This document shows, in pieces, positions 35,368-43,941 of a stretch of DNA of 64,000 nucleotides; position 1 is the stretch's first letter, and each line of letters opens with the position of its first letter. The position numbers and the translations under genes were made by a program. A model generated the notes under the pieces. That model did no database searches. It worked only from the letters and a program-made list of their open reading frames with translations, and was not told where the DNA came from. Where the stretch lies: contig CAWHVB010000001.1 in the NCBI GenBank assembly GCA_963832715.1, forward strand, positions 248,001 to 312,000, read 5' to 3'. The stretch comes from DATFVA01 sp963832715 (GTDB lineage: Bacteria; Bacteroidota; Ignavibacteria; Ignavibacteriales; Ignavibacteriaceae).

Positions 35368-37089
35368 ATGCCAAATTTTTTCACCGATAATAATGATATC
35401 CTGTTCCATTTTAATCATCTGCATATAGAGGATATTGTATCAATACTTGAGGATGACTACACTCAGTCTAAAGAATACCGTTATGCCCCGGTTGATTATG
35501 AAGATGCAACTGAAAACTATAGAAAGCTTCTTGAAATAGCAGGCGATATCGCGGGTAATTTTATAGCGGAGCGTGCGGCCGGTGTTGATGAAGACGGCGC
35601 TCTTCTGCAGGATGGCAAAGTAAGTTATGCAAAAGGAACACAGGAGAATCTGAAAAGACTTGGCCAGGCTGACCTTATGGGTCTGATATTCCCCAGGAAA
35701 TATGGCGGACTAAATGCTCCTTTTATGATTTATATTATGTCCATCGAACTCATCTCCCGTGCTGATGCTTCCCTGATGAACCTTTTCGGCCTGCAGGATA
35801 TAGCTGATACTATCAGGAAGTTTGGAAACGAGGATCAGAGACAGGAATTCCTTCCTGGTTTCTGCTCGGGTGATTATACAGGTGCAATGGCACTCACTGA
35901 ACCTGATGCAGGATCGGATCTCCAGGCTGTAAAACTTCACGCTTATCAGGATGAAAAAGGTAAGTGGTTCCTGAAGGGAGTTAAAAGATTTATCACCAAC
36001 GGTAATGGAAATATCCTCCTCGTCCTTGCAAGGTCTGAACCCGGTACAAAAGACGGCCGCGGTTTAAGCATGTTTGTTTGTTACGGTGATGAGACTGTAA
36101 AGGTAAGAAGGATTGAACACAAGCTTGGAATTCATGGTTCCCCGACCTGTGAACTCCAGTTTAATGACACTCCTGCTCAGCTGATCGGGACAAGAAGATT
36201 CGGTCTGATAAAATATGTTTTTGAACTGATGTTCCGTGCGAGGATGGGAGTCTCTGCCCAGGCAATGGGAATATCGCAGGCAGCCTATGAAATGGCTGTT
36301 AAATATGCCCGTGAAAGAGAACAATTCGGCAAACCCATTATTAACATTCCGGTTGTTTCCAATATCCTTATCGATATGCGGACTCTGCTTGAAGCAAACC
36401 GCTCTCTTCTTTATGAAGCTGCAAGGAGTGTGGATAAAAAAGAAGTACTTGAAATGCAGATTGAAAAGAGGAAGGAACAGGGTCTGAGCGTTCAGGAGGA
36501 AAATTTCAGACTTAAACAATTAACAAAGGAAACGAACCTTCTTACGCCGATGTGTAAATTGGTCCTGACTGAATCTGCTAATAAGATTACCTACGATGCT
36601 CTCCAGATACACGGGGGGACAGGTTACATGAAAGAATTCAAGATCGAAAGACTTGCCCGCGACGCCAGGATAACAAATATTTATGAAGGCACCTCTCAGC
36701 TGCAGGTCGTTGCCGCTATGGGCGGAGTAATCAATGATGTGCTGGGATACAGGTTTGATGAAAAAGAAAAGAAAGAATATAAAGGCGGAGTAGCTCCCCT
36801 TGTCAACCACCTGATTGAAATAAGGGGTATTTATAAAGACTGCCTGAAGTATGTTGCTGATAAAAAGGATCCGGCATTCCAGGACGTTGCAGGGAAAGAT
36901 CTCCTTGAGTTATATACGTACCTCGTTGTTGGGTATCTTCTGCTTGACGAAGCTGAAATTGAACCTAAAAAAGTATTTACAGTTAATCGTTACATCCTTT
37001 ATTCTCTGGCAAATGCAAGGAAAAATGCCGAATCAATAAAAGACGGATTGTTCAACGATATCCTCCATGCAGAAAAAATATTAGCTTAA
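35368..37089 (+). CDS. Acyl-CoA dehydrogenase with C-terminal extension
   Basis: A 573-residue flavoprotein, longer than short-chain enzymes (about 380) because of an N-terminal leader of roughly 60 residues and a C-terminal helical extension as in VLCAD and DUF-type relatives. Signatures are AMALTEPDAGSDLQAVKL (FAD binding), QFGKPIINIPVV, ALQIHGGTGYMKEF and the catalytic Glu in IYEGTSQLQ. It oxidises an acyl-CoA to enoyl-CoA and passes electrons to the ETF encoded upstream (9-bp gap). Chain-length preference is not readable. Confidence 0.94.
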   Translation: MPNFFTDNNDILFHFNHLHIEDIVSILEDDYTQSKEYRYAPVDYEDATENYRKLLEIAGDIAGNFIAERAAGVDEDGALLQDGKVSYAKGTQENLKRLGQADLMGLIFPRKYGGLNAPFMIYIMSIELISRADASLMNLFGLQDIADTIRKFGNEDQRQEFLPGFCSGDYTGAMALTEPDAGSDLQAVKLHAYQDEKGKWFLKGVKRFITNGNGNILLVLARSEPGTKDGRGLSMFVCYGDETVKVRRIEHKLGIHGSPTCELQFNDTPAQLIGTRRFGLIKYVFELMFRARMGVSAQAMGISQAAYEMAVKYAREREQFGKPIINIPVVSNILIDMRTLLEANRSLLYEAARSVDKKEVLEMQIEKRKEQGLSVQEENFRLKQLTKETNLLTPMCKLVLTESANKITYDALQIHGGTGYMKEFKIERLARDARITNIYEGTSQLQVVAAMGGVINDVLGYRFDEKEKKEYKGGVAPLVNHLIEIRGIYKDCLKYVADKKDPAFQDVAGKDLLELYTYLVVGYLLLDEAEIEPKKVFTVNRYILYSLANARKNAESIKDGLFNDILHAEKILA

Positions 37090-37118
37090 ATTAGTATCAT
37101 CAAAAAAAGAGAGTCAAA

Positions 37119-37331
37119 ATGACTGACAAACAAACCTTCTATTACAAAATCTTCGATGATAAAGAACGTCTCAACTATATGAAATCTTCTCTTCCCCATA
37201 AAGAACTTGAGGATCTTCTGAAAGAGTATGAGAGAGATCATCAGAAATATTTCAATCCTGAATTTGTTCAGTTTCTGAAAGAAAAAAATATCGAAGCTGA
37301 ACTAATTGAGGTAAGTGATATTTCATATTAA
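37119..37331 (+). CDS. Small conserved-looking protein of the ETF operon
   Basis: A 70-residue acidic/basic protein, probably alpha-helical in the middle (KELEDLLKEYERDHQKYF). I do not recognise a family. It has a GAGAG site before its ATG, follows the acyl-CoA dehydrogenase by 29 bp and precedes a terminator-like hairpin, so it is probably the last gene of the operon. Confidence 0.6.
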   Translation: MTDKQTFYYKIFDDKERLNYMKSSLPHKELEDLLKEYERDHQKYFNPEFVQFLKEKNIEAELIEVSDISY

Positions 37332-37342
37332 ATTAACCCTGG

Positions 37343-37382
37343 AGCCCGGTTGAGTAATGCTCTCCTTAAAACTATCCGGGCT
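37343..37382 (+). terminator. Hairpin after the ETF operon
   Basis: AGCCCGG (37343-37349) pairs with CCGGGCT (37376-37382) over a 26-nt loop that holds a small internal GAG/CTC stem, followed by TCTTCTCCTC. It starts 11 bp after the 70-residue protein's stop. Confidence 0.45.
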
Positions 37383-37551
37383 TCTTCTCCTCTATCCTGC
37401 TGTGTACATATTCTCCTGAGACTATAGTACTCAGGCTCGTAGCGACTGCCATTAATCAATCCGTAAATCCCCTCCCCCTTAACTTTAACCCTATTTTTGA
37501 TTAATTTTAATAGTTAATTTTTCTGTACAATTTTGTTTTAAGGACACACCA

Positions 37552-38796
37552 ATGAAATACTCAGTACTCATTTTAACCTGCCTGATGTTAGCACTCTCTT
37601 ATGTAAATACACCGGCGCAGGTTGAAAAAGATAAGGGAGTTTTTGTAGAACCCAAAAAAGGTTTTTACGATGAAATAAAACAGGCTGTTAAAGAATACAA
37701 TAATCCCGTAAAAGAAAAGAAAAAAGAATTCAGGGTTGATATGAGTAATGTTAATGCTCCCAAATCAATCGATGAATTTACTAAATACTGGTATAATGAT
37801 CCGATTTCACAGGGACAGACAGGCACCTGCTGGTCATTCTCTACAACGTCCTTCTTCGAATCGGAAGTATATCGCCAGCAGCATAAGAAAGTTAAACTTT
37901 CCGAGATTTTCACCGTTTATTGGGAGTATGTTGAAAAAGCAAAAAGATTTGTCGAAGAAAGAGGAAATTCACTTTTTGATGAAGGATCTGAAGCAAATGC
38001 TGTAAAGCGGATTTACAAAATGTATGGTGCTGTACCTGAAGATAGCTATGCCTGTATGTTATCAGATCAAAAATTCCCTGACCACAGTATCATGATCAAA
38101 GAGATGAGAGACTATCTTAACAATGTTAAAGAAACTAATGCATGGGACGAGGATGAAGTTATCAAAGTTATCAAATCAATTATGAAGCATTATATCGGCG
38201 AACCGCCGGCACAGGTTACGGTTGACGGAAAAACATATACCCCGAAAGAATACCTTTCGGATTACCTGAAATTGAATCCCGATGATTATGTAGATGTACT
38301 ATCTTATATGCAGAAGCCTTACTGGCAGCAGGTTGAATACGAAGTACCCGATAACTGGTGGCACAATGCCGATTATTACAACGTTCCCCTCCAGGATTTT
38401 ATGGATGCACTTAATAAGGCAATTAAAAACGGCTACACGATGTCGATAGGCGGAGATGTTTCAGAACCTGGTTACGATGCATGGCATAAAGTTGCAATCG
38501 TTCCCTCGTTCGATATCCCTGCTCAGTATATCGACGAGAATGCAAGAGAGTTCAGGTTCAATAATAATACAACGACAGATGACCATGGGATCCATCTGGT
38601 AGGCTACACCAGCAAAGACGGCGTTATGTGGTACCTCATAAAGGATTCCGGTTCAGGATCACGGAACTTAGATCCCAAAGGCTACTACTTCTTCAGGGAA
38701 GATTATGTAAAACTAAAGATGATGGACTTCCTTATTCATAAAGACGCAGTGAAAGACCTGCTGGCGAAGTTCCAGGTAACCCAGAACCAGCAATAA
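37552..38796 (+). CDS. Exported C1 family cysteine peptidase (aminopeptidase C/bleomycin hydrolase-like)
   Basis: A 414-residue protein with a signal peptide (about residues 1-22, ending TPAQ). The papain-fold active site shows Gln87 and Cys93 in QGQTGTCWSF and the His in DDHGIHLVGY. The position of the third residue reads LIKDSGSGS, Asp where papain has Asn, which I believe also occurs in Bacteroidota relatives. The C-terminal region GYYFFREDYVKLKMMDFLIHKDAV is of the bleomycin-hydrolase type. Export distinguishes it from cytoplasmic PepC. It is monocistronic, with a perfect hairpin downstream. Confidence 0.88.
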   Translation: MKYSVLILTCLMLALSYVNTPAQVEKDKGVFVEPKKGFYDEIKQAVKEYNNPVKEKKKEFRVDMSNVNAPKSIDEFTKYWYNDPISQGQTGTCWSFSTTSFFESEVYRQQHKKVKLSEIFTVYWEYVEKAKRFVEERGNSLFDEGSEANAVKRIYKMYGAVPEDSYACMLSDQKFPDHSIMIKEMRDYLNNVKETNAWDEDEVIKVIKSIMKHYIGEPPAQVTVDGKTYTPKEYLSDYLKLNPDDYVDVLSYMQKPYWQQVEYEVPDNWWHNADYYNVPLQDFMDALNKAIKNGYTMSIGGDVSEPGYDAWHKVAIVPSFDIPAQYIDENAREFRFNNNTTTDDHGIHLVGYTSKDGVMWYLIKDSGSGSRNLDPKGYYFFREDYVKLKMMDFLIHKDAVKDLLAKFQVTQNQQ

Positions 38797-38810
38797 TTTC
38801 TTACAATCTT

Positions 38811-38837
38811 GGAGCAGCGGGTTTACATCGCTGCTCC
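38811..38837 (+). terminator. Rho-independent terminator after the C1 peptidase
   Basis: A perfect 9-bp stem GGAGCAGCG/CGCTGCTCC with a 9-nt loop, followed by TTCCTTT, 14 bp after the stop codon. Confidence 0.75.
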
Positions 38838-39009
38838 TTCCTTTAACACCAGGCACTATCAATACCACTCCCCCCAACGCGCCCCCGGCTCTCTCCAAAG
38901 TGGAAATATCTATTTGTTTTAATTCATCACTATTGCTTATATTTTTTATGTAGTTTATCAAAATTCTATTAAATACCGTTCGGGGAAAAAATAATCCAGG
39001 GAGAATCTT

Positions 39010-39699
39010 ATGAAACTCATTCAATTCAGCTTGTCTGTACTATTCGTTATTCTTTCTTTTAATTTCTTATTTGCGCAGAATGAAGAAAATGAACTTGCAC
39101 ACGGAATTAATATATATCTCTTTAATGGTTATGCTGCCGGCTACAGGTTTAATGAGTGTGAAAATTCATTCTGGAGAGTAAACCTTGATTTATATACTGG
39201 TTATACGAACTCAACAATTAATTCTGGTAGTATTTCTTTTAATATGAGCAGCGTAGACACAAGTTCCTCTGAAAATAAAAATGATAATAGTCATTTCAAC
39301 CTGGCTTTAACTCCTCAGTATCTCTATAAGTTTTATCAGAACAATTTTGTTGATGTCTACACCGGCGGAGGACTACTGATTGGTTATAGCCGTGATCAGT
39401 ACAAATCAACAGGCCGGAACAACTGGGATAATTCCGGTTATGATTATCAGTATTCTGTATCTGATGACTATTCAATCGGATTAATTGCTATCCTTGGAGT
39501 GGAAACCAAGCTGACGCATAATTTCTATGTATTCGTTGAATCCCAGTTGTCAGGAACCAGGGGCTGGTCAAATACTTCATCGAATGGTTCCTCAGTTAGT
39601 AATGGGACTGAGCAATACCATTCGAACGGTTCAGCCAAAGCTAAAGGCTGGATGGCTAATTTTACAGTATCAAGAGCAGGAATTACAATTAGATTTTAG
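39010..39699 (+). CDS. Outer-membrane beta-barrel protein (small)
   Basis: A 229-residue protein with a signal peptide (about 1-22, ending LFAQ). The mature chain alternates polar and aromatic residues in beta-strand rhythm, is Ser/Asn-rich, and ends SRAGITIRF with a terminal Phe as in outer-membrane barrels. The pattern resembles the OmpA-like/PorT-type small barrels of Bacteroidota. A GGGAG site precedes the ATG. No specific function can be given. Confidence 0.75.
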   Translation: MKLIQFSLSVLFVILSFNFLFAQNEENELAHGINIYLFNGYAAGYRFNECENSFWRVNLDLYTGYTNSTINSGSISFNMSSVDTSSSENKNDNSHFNLALTPQYLYKFYQNNFVDVYTGGGLLIGYSRDQYKSTGRNNWDNSGYDYQYSVSDDYSIGLIAILGVETKLTHNFYVFVESQLSGTRGWSNTSSNGSSVSNGTEQYHSNGSAKAKGWMANFTVSRAGITIRF

Positions 39700-39892
39700 C
39701 CTTGGTTGAAAGGGTGGTATTTTAATCTTTTAATAATTATAGTACGCAAAACCCTATTTTGCTCTATAAGGGAAAAAGCACCCGGGATTTTCCCGGCCTG
39801 ATGAATACTATTCTTTTTCCTTACCTTAATTCATCCGTTCTGCTTATATTTCTTACTCAATTTTTTGTAAATATTATTCTATTCTTCTGTTT

Positions 39893-41839
39893 ATGTACGA
39901 CTTTACATTCAAACCCTTCTCACAAATGACAGATGATGATTATGCCGCGGTTGGTTTTAAATCCGGACTGGAAATTCATCAGCAATTGCTAACTGATAAA
40001 AAACTCTTCTGCCGATGTCCCGCCGGTAAATACAGCAGGCATTACGATGCGGAGATCCTCAGGCATATGCGCCCTACCCTGAGTGAACTGGGTGTCTATG
40101 ACGGCACTGCCCTGATGGAATTCAAAACGAAGAAAGAGATTATCTATAGGATAAACCGCGAAACTGTGTGTACATATGAAATGGATGATACTCCCCCCTT
40201 TCTCATCAATGAAGACGCCCTCGATATCGCACTCGGAATAGGGATGCTCTATAACTGCAGCCTTGTCGATGAACTTCATATCGCACGCAAACAGTATCTG
40301 GATGGGAGTATACCCACAGGGTTTCAGAGAACAGCTATCTATGCACTAAACGGGAAAATCCCTTACAAGGACCGTGAAGTGAAAATAGTACAGATGTCGA
40401 TTGAAGAAGATTCATGCAGGGAAGTCAGCGATGTAGGACACGATAGAATTTATTTAACAGACAGGCTCGGAATGCCGTTAATTGAGACTGTTACCGGTCC
40501 TGATATGCGTACACCCAAAGAAGTCGCTGAAGTTGCAAGACTATGCAGTAAACTTGTCCGCAGCACTAATAAAGTACGCAGAGGAATGGGAGCTGCCAGG
40601 GAAGATGTAAATGTAAGCGTTACCGGCGGAACGAGAATAGAGATTAAAGGTGTGCCGCAGATAAAAGATATTCCGCTTCTCACATACAATGAAGCAATGC
40701 GTCAATGGAACCTGTTGAGGCTCCGGGAAGAACTAAAACGAAGAGGAGTGACTCCCGAGACTTTTAAAACTGAGAGTTTTGATGTAACCAACGTCTTGAA
40801 AAATCCTCACTATCTCCCGATAAAAAATTCTCTTGAGAACGGTGCGGTTTTGAAATGCGTTGTCCTTAAGGGCTTTTCTGAACTCCTTCACTGGCAGACA
40901 CAGACAAATACATATTTTTCAAAAGAAATATCCGACCGTGTGCGTGTAATTGCCTGCTTAACAACCATCCCTAACATGATCCATTCCGACAGTAAGGGAG
41001 ATACAATTACTTCATCCGAATGGCAGAAAGTTAAAAAGTTTACATCAGCAAAAGAGGAAGATACAATTGTACTGGTTTGGGGAAGTGAAGAAGATACCTC
41101 AACAGCAGTAAATGAAATAATAATCCGTGCAAAAGAAGCTACGATCGGAATCCCTTCTGAAACAAGACAGGCATTAAGCGATGGAACAAACGGATTTGAA
41201 AGGATCCTTCCCGGGGCCGATAGGATGTATCCCGATACAGACCTGCCTCCCAAACAGATTCCGGGGGAAAGAATCAAACAGATTAGAAGCCGTGTTCCGG
41301 AACATTTTTGGGATAGGGAAAAATGGTACCGCGAATTAAAAATACCTGCGGATACAATAGGGGAACTATCGATTTCTCGTTACGCTGAATTGTTCAAAAA
41401 GTCCGTAAAAGAATGGAAAATTGATCCTGTATTTGCGGCAGTCCTTCTTATTCAGTTTCCCAAAAGACTTAGAAAGAAGGGATATGATGTTGAGATCCTG
41501 AATGAAGAAATATTTTCAAAGATTATTACTGCATACAAGGAAAATAAAATTACAAGGGATGGAATTCTTCCTCTTCTTGAAAATGTTATCTCACTCGGCG
41601 TTTTCTTTGATGAACTCCTGCCTCCTCCCTGTGCTGATAATGAGATGGATAAAACATTTAAAGAATCAAAGTTCCTTTTGAAGGGAGTCAGGCTCTATAA
41701 AAAGGAGAACCGGGCCAAAGTCCTGATGGGATTTGCAATGGAGAAACTGCGCGGCAGAATTCCGGGTAAAGATGTTCAAAACTACATAGCAGGGAAAGAA
41801 AATTCTCTTACTAATAATGCTGAAAAGGAGAATGCATAA
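39893..41839 (+). CDS. gatE: Glu-tRNA(Gln) amidotransferase subunit E (archaeal type)
   Basis: A 648-residue kinase/amidotransferase subunit. It begins with the GatB/GatE core GFKSGLEIHQQL, a zinc site in LFCRCPAGKYSRHYDAEI, RETVCTYEMDDTPPF, and KIVQMSIEEDSCREVSD. It continues with the GatE-type insertion (about residues 275-420) and the helical/YqeY tail (ILPLLENVISLG). The length and the insertion separate it from bacterial GatB (about 480). It activates Glu-tRNA(Gln) with ATP and uses ammonia from GatD. It is directly followed by gatD (1-bp gap). GatDE is regarded as an archaeal enzyme, so presence in a bacterium suggests transfer. Confidence 0.93.
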   Translation: MYDFTFKPFSQMTDDDYAAVGFKSGLEIHQQLLTDKKLFCRCPAGKYSRHYDAEILRHMRPTLSELGVYDGTALMEFKTKKEIIYRINRETVCTYEMDDTPPFLINEDALDIALGIGMLYNCSLVDELHIARKQYLDGSIPTGFQRTAIYALNGKIPYKDREVKIVQMSIEEDSCREVSDVGHDRIYLTDRLGMPLIETVTGPDMRTPKEVAEVARLCSKLVRSTNKVRRGMGAAREDVNVSVTGGTRIEIKGVPQIKDIPLLTYNEAMRQWNLLRLREELKRRGVTPETFKTESFDVTNVLKNPHYLPIKNSLENGAVLKCVVLKGFSELLHWQTQTNTYFSKEISDRVRVIACLTTIPNMIHSDSKGDTITSSEWQKVKKFTSAKEEDTIVLVWGSEEDTSTAVNEIIIRAKEATIGIPSETRQALSDGTNGFERILPGADRMYPDTDLPPKQIPGERIKQIRSRVPEHFWDREKWYRELKIPADTIGELSISRYAELFKKSVKEWKIDPVFAAVLLIQFPKRLRKKGYDVEILNEEIFSKIITAYKENKITRDGILPLLENVISLGVFFDELLPPPCADNEMDKTFKESKFLLKGVRLYKKENRAKVLMGFAMEKLRGRIPGKDVQNYIAGKENSLTNNAEKENA

Positions 41840-41840
41840 A

Positions 41841-43244
41841 TTGGCTGACAATAATAATAACAATAGTAACGATTATAAAGGATATCGCGGAGCTGCACTG
41901 GATACGCTTAAGAAATTTGATGCCCTGGTGTGGAGCAATGTTGATATAATGACTTCCGATGGTACTTACAGCGGGACAATACTTCCCCGTTCAGAAACCG
42001 CCGATGATTTGCACATCGTTCTGAAAATCCCTGTCGGTTATAATCTCGGAATTGCAGCTAAAAAGGTAGCTGATATTAAAGTGCACAGCAGAAAAGAAGC
42101 TCACTATAAAATTCCCGAAAAAGAGTTTCCCTATGAACCCGATAAACCAAGGGTGAAACTTTTAGGAACCGGCGGAACAATAGCGAGCAGACTGGATTAC
42201 CGGACCGGCGCAGTGATACCTGCATTTTCTCCCGGTGAACTTTATGGCTCAGTACCTGAACTCGCTGATTACTGCAACCTGGAAACAGAAAAATTATACG
42301 GCGTCTTTTCTGAGAATATGGGTCCCGATCAATGGAAAGGACTTGCCGAAGCAATAGGAAAGGAAATTGAAAAAGGCGTACAGGGAATCGTTATAGGACA
42401 TGGAACAGATACTATGCATCACACGGCAGCCGTACTTTCTTTTATGGTTCAGAATTCTCCCGTACCAATTGTCATGGTAGGCTCGCAGCGTTCCAGCGAC
42501 CGCCCATCTTCCGATGCAGCTCTGAATCTTATACATAGTGTAAAGACAGCAGCTGAAAGCGATATTGCTGAAACGATGGTATGTATGTTCGGTCCTACAA
42601 GCGACGTATACGGACTCCTGCACAGGGGCACGCGCGTCAGGAAAATGCATTCAAGCTATAGGTCAACCTTCAGAACGATAGGCGATATCCCCATCGCCAA
42701 GGTTAGCCGCACCGAAATAACTCCTCTCCGCGAAGATTATAAAAGACGAAGAGACGACAAAGACGTAACAGTCAATCCCGTTTTCGATGAGAAAGTATCA
42801 ATCGTCTATTACTATCCTAATATGCATCCCGACATTATAGACTCGCTCGTTGATAATGGCTATAAAGGTATAATAATAGCTGGAACCGGGTTAGGGCACG
42901 TGAATAGGCCGATGTACCCTGCTCTTAAAAGAGCATATGAAAAAGGTGTATCGGTTTTTATGACAGTCCAGACTCTCTGGGGTTACGTTCAGATGTATGT
43001 CTACGAAACCGGCAGAGAAATTATGGAACTGGGAGTCGTACCAGCTGCGAACATGCTTCCCGAAGTTGCCTACGTAAAACTCGGCTGGGCGCTGGGACAA
43101 ACAAACGATCCCGAAAAAGTTAAAGAAATAATGCTCACACCTATCGCCGGTGAAATAACCGAGCGGGAACCCAGCAACGGCTACCTCATCTACCAGGGCG
43201 GTCTACCCGAGGTTGAAGAGTTTATTTCGAAGTATAAGAAATAA
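41841..43244 (+). CDS. gatD: Glu-tRNA(Gln) amidotransferase subunit D (asparaginase-like)
   Basis: The start is placed at a TTG at 41841 (LADNNNNNSNDYKGYRG), one base after the gatE stop and 10 nt after AAAGGAG; ATGs at 41817 and 41832 are worse placed. The 467-residue protein has an N-terminal AnsA-like beta domain (about 10-100) and a type I asparaginase domain with the two Thr motifs GTGGTIASR and GHGTDTMHHTAAVLSF, and GSQRSSDRPSSDAALNL. GatD releases ammonia from glutamine only when bound to GatE and tRNA. Together they make Gln-tRNA(Gln). Confidence 0.93.
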   Translation: MADNNNNNSNDYKGYRGAALDTLKKFDALVWSNVDIMTSDGTYSGTILPRSETADDLHIVLKIPVGYNLGIAAKKVADIKVHSRKEAHYKIPEKEFPYEPDKPRVKLLGTGGTIASRLDYRTGAVIPAFSPGELYGSVPELADYCNLETEKLYGVFSENMGPDQWKGLAEAIGKEIEKGVQGIVIGHGTDTMHHTAAVLSFMVQNSPVPIVMVGSQRSSDRPSSDAALNLIHSVKTAAESDIAETMVCMFGPTSDVYGLLHRGTRVRKMHSSYRSTFRTIGDIPIAKVSRTEITPLREDYKRRRDDKDVTVNPVFDEKVSIVYYYPNMHPDIIDSLVDNGYKGIIIAGTGLGHVNRPMYPALKRAYEKGVSVFMTVQTLWGYVQMYVYETGREIMELGVVPAANMLPEVAYVKLGWALGQTNDPEKVKEIMLTPIAGEITEREPSNGYLIYQGGLPEVEEFISKYKK

Positions 43245-43277
43245 TAATCAGGAGCGGATGATTATTTTAGAACAGAC

Positions 43278-43712
43278 TTACTTAGCTGCGGCCTGCAGGC
43301 TATGCATTATATCTACCATTGAAGTCGCTACATCAGTATGATGATGAACCATTTTACACTTGCCGCCGTCCAGGTGATAAATATTGGTAACGCGGATTTC
43401 TCCGGCGACCTCTTTACCTGCAAGCTGGAAACTTGCATGTTCGGTACCGATTTCATACGCAGTATCGCCCAGGACGTTGATAATCTGATCCTTCAGCTCG
43501 ACCTTACCGCTGGAAGCAAGTTTACCAACCTGCTCAAATGAATTTTTAACCGCATCCCAGCCAAGGTCTCTGCCGCCGATTGGGTGCATCGCCGTCGATT
43601 TTGAATTCTGCGACCATACCTCCCCGAAATTACCATTCTGTCCGTTAGCCATACGATTCAATCCCTCATAGAACCTCTTTGAAGCTTCACGAACCTGATC
43701 CTGTGTCAACAT
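43278..43712 (-). CDS. SnoaL/NTF2-like (DUF4440-type) protein
   Basis: A 144-residue protein with the NTF2-fold pattern: VREASKRFYEGLNRMANGQ, then GEVWSQNSKSTAMHPIGGRDLGWD and KMVHHHTDVATS at the end. It has no signal peptide. The fold serves as enzyme, binder or scaffold, so function cannot be named. A GGAGACG site precedes the ATG. The gene is convergent with gatD. Confidence 0.85.
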   Translation of the reverse strand: MLTQDQVREASKRFYEGLNRMANGQNGNFGEVWSQNSKSTAMHPIGGRDLGWDAVKNSFEQVGKLASSGKVELKDQIINVLGDTAYEIGTEHASFQLAGKEVAGEIRVTNIYHLDGGKCKMVHHHTDVATSMVDIMHSLQAAAK

Positions 43713-43863
43713 AGCGTCTCCGCTTTTAAGTGAATAATAAATTAATTAGGTGGATTCAGCAACATAACCAAAAAAAGTTATCAGCTTGTGGAAAAGCGCA
43801 CAATCGGATTAGAAGAAGTAAAATAAAAAAAAGACGGGGCAGGATACCTGGATTTTTATTGAA

Positions 43864-43879
43864 CCGGATCCGTATCCGG
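43864..43879. repeat. Small hairpin CCGGAT-CCGT-ATCCGG
   Basis: A perfect 6-bp stem with a 4-nt loop in the gap between the arylsulfotransferase-like gene's 3' end and the SnoaL-like gene's promoter region. No T tract follows it on the minus strand, so it is a weak terminator candidate only. Confidence 0.4.
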
Positions 43880-43941
43880 AAACAGTACCTTCCCCTTTTT
43901 TTGGAATTAAGTATTTAATTATACTTCGTTAATTACCACGG

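Noticed and set aside
39893..41839. Bacterial GatB instead of GatE
   Set aside because: Length (648 against about 480), the large insertion and the adjacent asparaginase-like GatD all fit GatE.
43730..43918. 62-residue plus-strand frame in the gap before the SnoaL-like gene
   Set aside because: It is Arg/Lys-rich with no ribosome site and overlaps the hairpin and promoter region; it looks like chance.
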